From: Cytophagales bacterium
GTDB taxonomy: Bacteria; Bacteroidota; Bacteroidia; Cytophagales; Cyclobacteriaceae
Direction: 5' to 3'
DNA: 64,000 nucleotides
Assembly (NCBI GenBank): GCA_016124425.1
Contig: WGNT01000033.1
Location: 1-64,000 of the forward strand
How positions within the stretch are numbered: position 1 is the first letter of the stretch; each line of letters opens with the position of its first letter. The notes under the pieces are model-generated. The model did no database searches. It was not told the DNA's origin and saw only the letters and a program-made list of their open reading frames with translations. Both the position numbers and the translations under genes were made by a program. Below are positions 45,901-53,520 of this stretch, in pieces.

Positions 45901-46059
45901 ACTGGACGAAACTTGATCTTGATCACTAACTACTCGGGCGTAGATCCCGAAGTAAGCTCTGGAGGTGCTGGTGTTGCCGGAACCGGTTCTATGGGTATGG
46001 ACAATCTAGGGGTACCGGCTACCCGGGGTCTTGACCTCGGCTTTAGATTGAGTTTTTAA
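42901..46059 (+). CDS. SusC/RagA TonB-dependent transporter (no STN domain)
   Basis: A 1052-residue outer-membrane importer. Signal peptide (cleavage near FALAQ), carboxypeptidase-D-regulatory-like domain (about 38-115, LSGKVTSGGGEPLPGVSV), plug (LNEVVVTAFGVEQDKKSLGY, LFVVDGIPI, SITVLKGPAAAVLYG) and beta-barrel to the C-terminal aromatic end (GFRLSF). It lacks the STN domain of the other two SusC proteins and has no adjacent FecR or sigma factor, so it must be regulated otherwise. It forms a pair with the SusD 11 bases downstream. The divergent DUF1593 and DUF5060/DUF4038 genes suggest a small separate glycan locus. Confidence 0.95.
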   Translation: MFKILPNLSGTVTPLARLTGGLFLMTFLVTQFALAQNRSLSGKVTSGGGEPLPGVSVLLEGTTMGTVTNVDGEYRINVPSSDAILIFSFIGYQSKRLTVGSQSVLNVTLEEDLNQLNEVVVTAFGVEQDKKSLGYAVQEIRAESIVEAQQPNLVNALQGKIAGVQINNSGGAPGASSVILIRGGTSLSGNNQPLFVVDGIPIDNSAPTGRGVGLGAQNTVNSNRGIDINPEDIESITVLKGPAAAVLYGLRASEGAVIITTKKGTAGQARITYSNAFSFDEVNRLPEIQTRFKQGVNGDFNPDARISWGPQFNTGETVYDNLGDFFRTATTQRHDISASGGNDRSTFFLSASRFDQNGVIENTDFNRTSFRMTAETKLSDKLKVGGSANYTNTQNSFALQGSGVAETNIIGATGGGGGGTMRGIYNWPLNDNMRNYLNPDGTQRTILGVAQDAAFIDNPYWSIFNNPNTSNVNRMIAVANLSYNPVDFLNITYRAGTDFFNEEFRSVRGTGTVIGGEERGAITENDRFNQITTSTLLATLKHSFPGQFNANLTLGHNVEMARSVTTDWYGRNFIAPNFPSINNIEQGDRTVSQGGSRRRIVGAFGDLNLDWKSIVFVNVRGRNDWSSTLPPNARSFFYPSISTSIVVSDLLDEIGVTNDGPKKTLSFAKVRASWTRVGKDAPPHVLGNRFFNTTNSFTAAPRGFIVDTYAFGSPDLRPEFTNAFETGIDLRFFSGRIGIDFTYYKMSSDDQILFTRVPPSASSFIAYLNGGRIDNEGVELMVNAVPVARNKFRWETDINFSRNTSTVVDLPGTLDRVEQSDASVDGFVAQGAGFLGASLFGINGDVWKTNANGVLLLNNNGYPQIDPIKQIIGDRNPDALIGITNTLRYNNVALSFLWDIRIGGDIYNATENALVRSGLSTKTLDRGTTTVFDGIIESTGEPNTRQVVLDQNYYQLIYRGNGPAFVEDGSWYRLRYVTLSYRLPKPVLEKVNIKGLEFYATGRNLILITNYSGVDPEVSSGGAGVAGTGSMGMDNLGVPATRGLDLGFRLSF

Positions 46060-46070
46060 TCGATAAATTT

Positions 46071-47618
46071 ATGAAGACGATGAAAATGAGAACTATTTAT
46101 AAACTATTCCTGGGCCTGGCCCTTAGCTTTACGGCCACTTCCTGTGAGGAATTTTTGGATGTAAATGCCGATCCAAACAACCCTTCATACATTCCGGTAG
46201 AGAACCGCATTATCGGTGCGATCACCATGTCCAATGGGGCCTCCCAATGGCGGGCTTCCCGTGAAATCGCCGCAGTGGTACAATATGCTGCTTCCGGTCT
46301 TCGAGCTTCAGGTGCCGAAACTTGGAACTTTAGCGCCAGTAACTTTTTCTGGCAGAACGCCTATACCTGGGCTATCCCTAACTGTGTTGATTTGGTGATC
46401 CAAGGACAGGAGGAAGGTTCTCCACACTTTGCCGGTGTAGGCCGCACCCTAGAAGCGCTCAACTTCGGTATGCTTACCGATCAGTTTGGACGCATTCCGG
46501 TAACATCTGCATACGATGGTGTGAGCCAGGTAAACTTAACTCCCACCTTTGATGATCAAGAAATTGTATATCAACTTATCATTGAAAAACTGGATGAAGC
46601 TATCGCTTTCTTCAACGTCAGTGCGAATACCAAGGGTCTTAATCAGGCCGGAGGAGATATTATGTACCAGGGCGATGTAAATAAATGGCGTCGCTTTGCC
46701 TATTCACTCAAGGCACGCTACCTGAACCATCTAAGCAAGAAGAACGACTACGATGCCCAGGCTATTCTGGCCGCAGTACAAAATGGCTTCAACGGAGACA
46801 ATATGGATGCTGAGTTTCCTTACCTAGAGGGGGGACAGGCTACGGAGGCAAACCCATGGAGTAACGTTGGCTTTGGCGGGTTTACCAGTGCTACCAACCC
46901 TCGCTTTTTTTCGTATACGCAGTTCTTTGTGGACTTACTCAAAACGCTACCTGTAACTAATTCAGCATACGTTGACCCGCGTATAGGTATCATCATGAAC
47001 CCTGCTCCTGCTGATGGTGAGTTTCGCGGACTCATTCCTGGCGAAGGTGTACCTGGAGGACGTGTTGGTAGTGGCCCATTTATAAATGGAGACAATTATG
47101 GTCGCGTCACCGGAGGCTTTTATGCCAGGCCTGATTCACCCTTTCCGTTTATGACCTACTCGGAGCTAAAGTTCATAGAAGCAGAAGCTCGCTTAAGATC
47201 GGGAGACAACAGCGGCGCATTAGAGGCCTACGAAGAAGGTATCCGTGCCAATATGCGAAAATTGGGAGTACCTGCCGCAGAAATTGATGCTTTCTGGGCG
47301 GCAGTCCAGAATGATGGGGTAACTGCTCATTTTAGTAACCTGACAACCGGCCTAAGCCATATAATGCGGCAGAAATACATAACACAAGTTTTCAATCCTG
47401 AAACGTGGGTAGATATGCGCCGCATGGACTTTAGCCAGAACATCTATGGCCCTTCGCTTCGGCAACCCTCAAACCTTAACCCACTATTTGGTCCGGGAGA
47501 ATGGATGCGGGGGATGATCTATGAAGGCAATGAGATGGTAAGAAATGGTGACAACGTGGGGGATAACAGTCCCGAAGTAAGACTAAAGACGCCGCTTTGG
47601 TGGGATACTGCCGATTAA
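46071..47618 (+). CDS. SusD/RagB-like lipoprotein (SusD-like_2 type)
   Basis: A 515-residue lipoprotein (lipobox TATSC, Cys25) of the SusD-like_2 branch, recognised by the early EEFLDVNADPNNPSY motif and by LNFGMLTDQFGRIPVTSA. Further support comes from FMTYSELKFIEAEARLRSGD and the C-terminal QVFNPETWVDMRRMDFS. It would cap the SusC barrel encoded 11 bases upstream and bind glycan. This branch differs from the standard SusD of the two other pairs, so the three systems are not recent copies of each other. A strong terminator follows. Confidence 0.94.
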   Translation: MKTMKMRTIYKLFLGLALSFTATSCEEFLDVNADPNNPSYIPVENRIIGAITMSNGASQWRASREIAAVVQYAASGLRASGAETWNFSASNFFWQNAYTWAIPNCVDLVIQGQEEGSPHFAGVGRTLEALNFGMLTDQFGRIPVTSAYDGVSQVNLTPTFDDQEIVYQLIIEKLDEAIAFFNVSANTKGLNQAGGDIMYQGDVNKWRRFAYSLKARYLNHLSKKNDYDAQAILAAVQNGFNGDNMDAEFPYLEGGQATEANPWSNVGFGGFTSATNPRFFSYTQFFVDLLKTLPVTNSAYVDPRIGIIMNPAPADGEFRGLIPGEGVPGGRVGSGPFINGDNYGRVTGGFYARPDSPFPFMTYSELKFIEAEARLRSGDNSGALEAYEEGIRANMRKLGVPAAEIDAFWAAVQNDGVTAHFSNLTTGLSHIMRQKYITQVFNPETWVDMRRMDFSQNIYGPSLRQPSNLNPLFGPGEWMRGMIYEGNEMVRNGDNVGDNSPEVRLKTPLWWDTAD

Positions 47619-47638
47619 GGTAGAAAAAGCTACAAGTT

Positions 47639-47673
47639 AAAGCTGCTCCAGTTTACGGGGCAGCTTTTTTTTT
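47639..47673 (+). terminator. Intrinsic terminator after susC/susD
   Basis: An 11-bp stem (47639-47649 with 47657-47667, one G-T wobble) with a short loop, running into a row of nine T. It lies 20 bases after the SusD stop and ends the plus-strand transcript. Confidence 0.85.
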
Positions 47674-47754
47674 ATTAGGGTGTCTTTCTAACGGCTTTTC
47701 AATGAAGTAAATCTAAAAAACAGCTATCAAGCTTTTTTAAATTGACCAAAAACA

Positions 47755-47850
47755 GGCCCTACTTGGGGAACAGCTTGCAACAGCGGTGTAGGCATGGGTA
47801 AAAAACCATATCTACGGTGCCAATCTATCCATATTGGGCGTTTGATACTT
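47755..47850 (-). pseudogene. Fossil of a sulfatase active-site segment
   Basis: Minus-strand translation from about 47848 to 47755 gives YQTPNMDRLA, a TAG, then FFTHAYTAVASCSPSRA. This is the stretch from the PNxDxLA helix to the CxPSR formylglycine signature of S1 sulfatases, still in one frame but interrupted by the stop and flanked by unrelated sequence. The DNA also aligns visibly with the corresponding part of the intact sulfatases at 28344 and 13289, for example the shared run around GTAGGCATGG. The rest of the gene is gone. Confidence 0.82.
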
Positions 47851-47918
47851 TTACTAATTTATCTTTAGAGAACGCCTGATTTTTGGCATAATTGACAAAA
47901 ATCACTAATTGAACATTT

Positions 47919-48180
47919 CTAATACGGACTATCAATTGCTTCTGGGCTTTTGTCGGTTACCTCATACTCTTTCCAGTCATTGCTCTCCGGATAACCAACT
48001 ATAACTTTATATTTTCCGGCGTTACGCACCTTGGGTGTGAAATCGTCTCCGTTTGTACGAATGGCAAAAATAAGCTCATCGTTTTCATCATACACTTTGA
48101 CAACCGGACGTTTATCTTTTTCTACTTTAATGATAGGCAATTCAATGTTGGCATCATTCCCAAGATTATCCAGTTTTTAC
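47919..48180 (-). pseudogene. Orphan C-terminal beta domain of a lost secreted protein
   Basis: An open frame with no usable ATG, directly preceded on the minus strand by three stops in a row (TAG TAG TAA, about 48189-48181). It reads KLDNLGNDANIELPIIKV, then VVKVYDENDELIFAIRTNG and FTPKVRNAGKYKVIVGYPE, ending DSPY. The pattern of a beta-rich PxIKV...LxFAxRxxGxxFTPKV...GKYxVxVG module is one I associate with C-terminal domains of secreted Bacteroidota hydrolases, such as phosphatase-like enzymes. It is probably the tail of a gene whose catalytic part has been deleted, not a functional protein. A nearby sulfatase fossil supports decay of this stretch. Confidence 0.6.
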
Positions 48181-48306
48181 TACTACTTGAACATATTAAT
48201 CCCTCCCCTTACCTGCAACGTGGTTTGCTTTGTCTGGCCTTCACTGTCAGGAAACAAAGTTCTGTCTCAAGCGAGCGGGTATATTTGCGTACAAACCAAA
48301 TAAAAA

Positions 48307-48336
48307 GGCAGACGGATTACCGTCTGCCCTCTTTTT
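48307..48336 (-). terminator. Bidirectional terminator after susD (48366)
   Basis: A perfect 9-bp GC-rich stem (48307-48315 with 48320-48328) with a 4-base loop. T-runs follow on both strands (TTTTTATTT on the minus strand, CTCTTTTTT on the plus strand). It ends the minus-strand sigma/FecR/SusC/SusD unit and would also stop transcription arriving from the plus-strand SusD. Confidence 0.88.
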
Positions 48337-48365
48337 TGTGGTTCATCCCATGGAATGTTGTCTTC

Positions 48366-50057
48366 TTAGTAGCCTGGGTTCTGCACCAGGTATCCTTCGG
48401 CAGCCGAGGCGCCGTCGATGGCCGACTGCGGGATCGGGAATATCCGCTTCTGCACGTCGCTGTCCGTTTTCTCGGTCCAGGTACCTTCGTACTCACCGAA
48501 ACGGATCATATCCGTTCGGCGCTGATGCTCCCAGTAAAATTCAAAGCCACGCTCGCGGAAGAGGATATCGAGATCCATCGACGCAAGGGGTGGAGGGGTA
48601 ACCGAAGGCCTGGCTGTCCTGGCAGCCCGCACTAGGTTGACATCCGACAATGCTCCGCCCGCGTCGCCCATACGAAGTTTGGCTTCGGCGCGCATCATGT
48701 AGCAATCGGCCAGACGCAAGATTACCAAGTCGGCTTCTCCTTTGTTACGGCCGTCATCTGAAGACTTGCTCCACTGATATTTTTGAACCCTGTAACCGGT
48801 GTTGTAGTCGCTCCCCTCCGCAGTGAAGTTAATCTCCTCAATAAAATCTACAAAAGCATTTTCTTCCGCTCGCCGCCAGTCGCGCAACGGTCCAATCTTG
48901 TACCTGCCATCCGGTATCCGGATGAAGGGCAACCTTCTTCCCGGATTTTGCAATCCATATTGTAACCCACGGTAAATACCGCGATTCACTTCAAAATCCT
49001 CTGCGGCGATGGCAGAATCGCCAGGGATGATCATTCTTTCCCACGAGAATCTGGCGTCAGCCTCGGCAGGATCTGTGCTGCCATATGCCTGCACCCACGA
49101 TTGATACCAGTCGGAGGTGATGCCGGGCCCATCTGTGCCATTTCCTCTTGGAAAAAGCGGATTGCCGTAGAAATTGTCCGACATGGAGAAATAGGACATC
49201 CGGTTGTGCCCATTTAGGTCGGGTCGCTGATCAACTGCAAAAACCAGCTCCGGATTGGAATGATTGTTATTGTTAAAATTGGCGAAGTACTCTGGAGACA
49301 GGCTATATTGACCATCGCTAATGACCAAATTACTGTAATCAATAACCTTTTTCATATCAGCTTCGGTAAAGTTGAAGCTGGCGGCGTACGGGTCACGCCA
49401 CACCGCAGCATTCAGGTGCAGACGGGCCAACAACCCATATACACCACCTCTGGTCAGTCTTCCGGGGCCAACATCTGTTCTCAGGTCAGGTACAACCGCT
49501 TCAAATTCATTACGGATGTATTCTACCGCTTCATTTCCACGGAGAATTTCAGAGAGCTCCCCGGCGTCGTCTTTCTTGAATGCGATGCCCCAAAGATCGA
49601 GCACAATCATGTTGTAAAATGCCCGCAGGCCACGCACCTCAGCCAGAAATACCTTGGCTTCACTGTCCACTTCCGCAAGCGGAGTCAATACATTGATTGC
49701 TGTCACAGTTCTAGAGACCATCACAGTCAGAAAGTTCCAGCACTGTTGGATATTACTGTGTACAGGTCCCCAGGTATGCTGGTGCAACTCGATGTAGATG
49801 CCATTGTCGCCCCAGTCCCGGCCACCTCGGTAGGGCAAGATCGCCTCATCAGTTGATATCTCCTGTACGGCAAAATACCTTGTATGCCTGTAAAACTCTG
49901 GCAGCATGCCGTATGCGGGCGCTACAACTCCGCGCACGAGGTCACTTTCCTGCCCGCCACCACTTAGCGATTCATCTAGAATCTGCTCCTGCAAGTCCGT
50001 ACAACTGCCCATTAATACTGCAATTGCCAATACGATTCCTTTTATAATATTTTTCAT
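48366..50057 (-). CDS. SusD/RagB-family surface glycan-binding lipoprotein
   Basis: A SusD homologue. The ATG at 50057 gives a clean lipoprotein signal (VLMGSC, Cys19); a frame opening 51 bases upstream overlaps the SusC end and adds an unlikely extension. TPR-like helices (AEVRGLRAFYNMIVLDLWG), VFAVDQRPDLNGH, ILRLADCYMMRAEAKLRMGD and the C-terminal FYWEHQRRTDMIRFGEYEG identify the family. It forms a pair with the STN-type SusC immediately upstream. No degradative enzymes follow before the terminator at 48307, so its glycan must be processed by enzymes encoded elsewhere, possibly by the main locus. Confidence 0.94.
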   Translation of the reverse strand: MKNIIKGIVLAIAVLMGSCTDLQEQILDESLSGGGQESDLVRGVVAPAYGMLPEFYRHTRYFAVQEISTDEAILPYRGGRDWGDNGIYIELHQHTWGPVHSNIQQCWNFLTVMVSRTVTAINVLTPLAEVDSEAKVFLAEVRGLRAFYNMIVLDLWGIAFKKDDAGELSEILRGNEAVEYIRNEFEAVVPDLRTDVGPGRLTRGGVYGLLARLHLNAAVWRDPYAASFNFTEADMKKVIDYSNLVISDGQYSLSPEYFANFNNNNHSNPELVFAVDQRPDLNGHNRMSYFSMSDNFYGNPLFPRGNGTDGPGITSDWYQSWVQAYGSTDPAEADARFSWERMIIPGDSAIAAEDFEVNRGIYRGLQYGLQNPGRRLPFIRIPDGRYKIGPLRDWRRAEENAFVDFIEEINFTAEGSDYNTGYRVQKYQWSKSSDDGRNKGEADLVILRLADCYMMRAEAKLRMGDAGGALSDVNLVRAARTARPSVTPPPLASMDLDILFRERGFEFYWEHQRRTDMIRFGEYEGTWTEKTDSDVQKRIFPIPQSAIDGASAAEGYLVQNPGY

Positions 50058-50079
50058 GTTACTCTTCACTTTTGGTTGA

Positions 50080-53000
50080 TTAAAACGACACGTTGAGCGA
50101 CATAACAAATGTCCTCGCCCTGGGATAACCGTTCAGGTCAATCCCGGCCGACTGGATTCCGTCCGTCGAGCGGTCCTGGTTCACTTCAGGATCAAACCCC
50201 GTGTACTCCGTGATGAGGAATAGATTCTGTCCAGTCAAAGACAAGCGCAATTCCTTTGCCCAACTTGCAATACCGAGAGCGCTCGTGTTGAAGTTGTACC
50301 CCAAAGTAGTATTGTTCAGGCGAAAGAAGGCACCATTTTCCAGATAACGTGTGGAAACGGAGGAAGAATTGATGGTACTCTCTTCGGGAAACTCTATGGC
50401 TTTGTCGGTAGCATTGAGGGAGTTGGCCAATTTTGCCTTGTAGAATTTGTTCATGGCCGTGTTGTTGTAGATCATATTACCCGAAACTCCATTAAAATTC
50501 ATGCCGAGGTCAAAATTCTTGTAATTGAAATTCAGGAAGAAATTGTACGTCACATCCGGCAGGGCACTGCCCACGACCATACGTCCGCCGTCTTCAGACT
50601 CTTCAAATACCGATAAGCCATCCGGGCCGATACCCATGAACTTTTGCATGTAAAATGTACCTATCGGATGACCATTGATCAAACCATTTATAGTGGCACC
50701 AGTAAGTCCCGATCCCTCCGCACTTCCTGTTGTGACAATGGTAAAGGGCGAGTCCTGCACCTCATTGTTGATGAAAGTCGCATTACCGCCGATGCTGTAA
50801 GAAAATCCCCCCTCAACACGTCGTTGGTAATTTAATGCAATTTCCAGACCCTTGTTGATTATCCGCATGTCTTCCACGTTAGTCCAGTAGTCGGTTGCGG
50901 GCTGTATAGGGTCAGGCGGCTTTACTTCGAGCAAAATGTTGTTGGAAACTTTGTTGAAATAATCCACGGTACCGGACAGGGCGCCCTCGAACAATTCGAA
51001 ATCAACACCCACATTCGTCTGCGTGGAGACCTCCCACTGCAGGTTGGGATTGGCCAGTCGAACGAATGCTGTTCCGGCGGTGTAAGGAGGCTCCTGCCCA
51101 CCCAGCGGGTAGCTGTCCTGGTTGGATATCCGTGTGGTGTACGATGCCTGGGTGATTTTATTGGGAATTTCCTGATTACCAGTCTGGCCCCAACCTGCGC
51201 GGATTTTCAACTCGCTGAAAGGCGAGGACTGCAAAAACGCCTCTTCGGACAATCGCCAACCAGCTGCAAATGAGGGGAATGTTCCGTACTTATTGTTTTC
51301 GCCAAACTTGGAGGATCCATCCGCGCGTATCGTTGCCGTTACCATATATTTGCCCCGAAAGTCGTAGTTAGCCCTTCCGAAGAACGACTGTAGTTCATTG
51401 ATATTAGCCCATCCACCTGGAGGAGTGTCCACCAAGTTCAACCGCTGCCCAAGACCAGGATTATAACGGGGCTCTATCCCGTTGTTGCTGAAAAGGTCTA
51501 CACTCCAGACTCTCCACCTGTTATATATTCTTTGGTACGAGTGACCTGCTAGCACAGTAAAACCATGGTCTGTTCCGATGCCGAAATTGTACGTCAAGTA
51601 ATTTTCAATCAACGTGTTTTCTCCGTCCGAGAAACTCTGTGCCAAACGACCTTCTTCAAACGGGTCTGCGTTGGGCATGTTTTGATTATCAGATGCACTT
51701 GACCGGTTGTCAAAGCCAAAATTCACTTTATATACCAGTCCGTCAGTGATTTCGAGGGAAGGTGATATGCTTAATAGCGAGCGCCTTGTTTCACTGAAGT
51801 TCGTGTACAATTCCGCGGTATACAGCGGATTCATGAGGTCGGGATATCTGACCGGGTCGCCGTTGGCGTCCCGTGCCGGATAAGTTGGATTGAATTCTAA
51901 CATCTCGGAAACCAGGCGACTTTGTGGTGCATTTTCTCCTTTTTCAATGCTTGAACCAAGATTAAAATCAATGCTCAACCGACCGTCCCATAGCTTTTGT
52001 GTGGCGCCGATCCTAGCGCTGTATCTTTTGAACCCAGTGTTGAGGACAATACCCTGCTGATCAAGATATCCAAGCGATCCCCTATAATTGAAATTTTGGC
52101 TTCCTCCCTGGAAAACCATGTTGTGGTCGTTGGTAATTGCAGTACGTGTCAGTTCATCCTGCCAGTACGTATTGCCACCCCTGTCTTCCAGTATGCCTTC
52201 CACGGCATTGACCTGCCGACGAAACTCATCTGCAGAAAAGACGGGAATATCTCTTACCATGTTAGATACACCGAAATTGGTATTTACTGAAACTTTGGAG
52301 ACACCAGCCGAGCCTTTCTTAGTAGTGATAATGACGACACCATTGGCGCCCCTAGCACCATATATGGCTGTTGCGGAAGCATCCTTCAATACATCGATCG
52401 ATTCGATGTCATCAGGGTTCAGAAAGTTCAAAGGACTGTCTGCGGAACCCGTGCCGGCAAGTCCAAGAGGAAAACCGTCAATCACAAACAAAGGACCGGT
52501 ACCCTGTCGAATACTACCCTGTCCACGGATAATGATTCGCTGTCCGCTACCGGGGGCGCCACTGGAAGAAGTAACATTGACACCCGATACTTTACCCTGC
52601 AAAAGCTGGCCAGGGGAGTTGATAATACCTTTATTGAACTCATCGCTTTTTACTGAAGCAACCGAACCAGTGATGTCCTTTTTCTCCTGGGTTCCGTAAC
52701 CAACAACCACAATTTCCTCAAGTGAGGTAGTATCCTGTGTTAAAACTACATTTAGTACACTTTGATCGCGAATTTCGATGCGCTGCGATGCGTATCCAAT
52801 GAAAGAAAATACTAACGTAGCTCCCTCAGGGACGTTTAATCTGTAATTTCCATCCACGTCGGTAACCGTTCCGACAGATGTACCCGATATAGAGATCGTT
52901 GCACCGGGAATTGGATCTCCATTTTCGTCGGTCACTTTTCCCGATACATCGACATTAACCAATGCGTTCTTAGCGAGGAAATTTTCGGTCTGGCTAGACT

Positions 53001-53367
53001 GATCCGCTGTCTTCCTAACATGAATATTCTGATTAATCTGTTTGAAATATAAACCAGTTTGTCTGCCAATTACGGACAACAATTCATAAACACTTTGTGT
53101 CTCACGATCTGTGGTAACATTTGGTATACCCCTTAATTCTTTATCGGTATAAACAAAGATGAACCCGGTCATTTTCTCAATAGACGAAAATGCCTTTTCA
53201 ATTTTTGCTTCATCAAAAGAAATGGATATCAACACTTCTTCAATGTCCTTAACCTGGGCATTTCCGTTCCGAGCAAACAAAAAACTCATAGATAGACATT
53301 GAATCAGAAAGGCGTACGTAAATAGTTTAGTCATGCGTATAACATGGTAGAGTACAAGATTTTTCAT
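50080..53367 (-). CDS. SusC/RagA TonB-dependent transporter with STN signalling domain
   Basis: A 1095-residue outer-membrane importer with the same plan as the one at 31339-34704: signal region, STN domain (about 45-115, EEVLISISFDEAKIEKAF), regulatory-like beta domain (about 138-220, VSGKVTDENGDPIPGAT), plug (EEIVVVGYGTQEKKDITGS, LFVIDGFPL, SIDVLKDASATAIYGARGA) and barrel. The N-terminal 60 residues are strikingly similar to the other STN-type SusC (MTKLF..AFL.QC..MS, NGNAQVK), which suggests common descent of the whole cassette. It should signal to the FecR encoded upstream. Confidence 0.95.
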   Translation of the reverse strand: MKNLVLYHVIRMTKLFTYAFLIQCLSMSFLFARNGNAQVKDIEEVLISISFDEAKIEKAFSSIEKMTGFIFVYTDKELRGIPNVTTDRETQSVYELLSVIGRQTGLYFKQINQNIHVRKTADQSSQTENFLAKNALVNVDVSGKVTDENGDPIPGATISISGTSVGTVTDVDGNYRLNVPEGATLVFSFIGYASQRIEIRDQSVLNVVLTQDTTSLEEIVVVGYGTQEKKDITGSVASVKSDEFNKGIINSPGQLLQGKVSGVNVTSSSGAPGSGQRIIIRGQGSIRQGTGPLFVIDGFPLGLAGTGSADSPLNFLNPDDIESIDVLKDASATAIYGARGANGVVIITTKKGSAGVSKVSVNTNFGVSNMVRDIPVFSADEFRRQVNAVEGILEDRGGNTYWQDELTRTAITNDHNMVFQGGSQNFNYRGSLGYLDQQGIVLNTGFKRYSARIGATQKLWDGRLSIDFNLGSSIEKGENAPQSRLVSEMLEFNPTYPARDANGDPVRYPDLMNPLYTAELYTNFSETRRSLLSISPSLEITDGLVYKVNFGFDNRSSASDNQNMPNADPFEEGRLAQSFSDGENTLIENYLTYNFGIGTDHGFTVLAGHSYQRIYNRWRVWSVDLFSNNGIEPRYNPGLGQRLNLVDTPPGGWANINELQSFFGRANYDFRGKYMVTATIRADGSSKFGENNKYGTFPSFAAGWRLSEEAFLQSSPFSELKIRAGWGQTGNQEIPNKITQASYTTRISNQDSYPLGGQEPPYTAGTAFVRLANPNLQWEVSTQTNVGVDFELFEGALSGTVDYFNKVSNNILLEVKPPDPIQPATDYWTNVEDMRIINKGLEIALNYQRRVEGGFSYSIGGNATFINNEVQDSPFTIVTTGSAEGSGLTGATINGLINGHPIGTFYMQKFMGIGPDGLSVFEESEDGGRMVVGSALPDVTYNFFLNFNYKNFDLGMNFNGVSGNMIYNNTAMNKFYKAKLANSLNATDKAIEFPEESTINSSSVSTRYLENGAFFRLNNTTLGYNFNTSALGIASWAKELRLSLTGQNLFLITEYTGFDPEVNQDRSTDGIQSAGIDLNGYPRARTFVMSLNVSF

Positions 53368-53421
53368 ATCTTTACTTTGTTTGTTTTTAAAACTATGGTG
53401 AATGGTTTTAGATGAACATGT

Positions 53422-53487
53422 ACCGGAATCTCCCTGGTAAGATTTTCCGGTAATTAATCTTGCTGAGGGTGTTAGCGCATCCTCAGC
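53422..53487 (-). promoter_or_regulatory. Tandem stem-loops between fecR and susC (copy 2)
   Basis: As in the first cassette, two hairpins fill the fecR-susC gap. The first in transcription order is a 10-bp stem with one mismatch (53462-53471 with 53478-53487, loop of 6). The second pairs 53422-53431 with 53440-53451 (ACCGGAATCT against a partner with a 2-base bulge). Position, order, 6-base loop of the first stem and overall extent match copy 1 at 34755-34820, although the bases differ. Such conservation of structure suggests a function in RNA, for instance setting different levels of regulator and transporter. Confidence 0.55.
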
Positions 53488-53520
53488 TTGTTTACTTTTG
53501 GGTTTTTATCATAGGCTGTC

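Noticed and set aside
48225-48635. Plus-strand frames spanning the terminator into the susD gene
   Set aside because: They run through a strong terminator and opposite conserved SusD sequence.
52088-52699. Plus-strand open frame of 203 codons opposite the second SusC gene
   Set aside because: Antisense to the conserved plug domain; low-complexity composition and no family resemblance.
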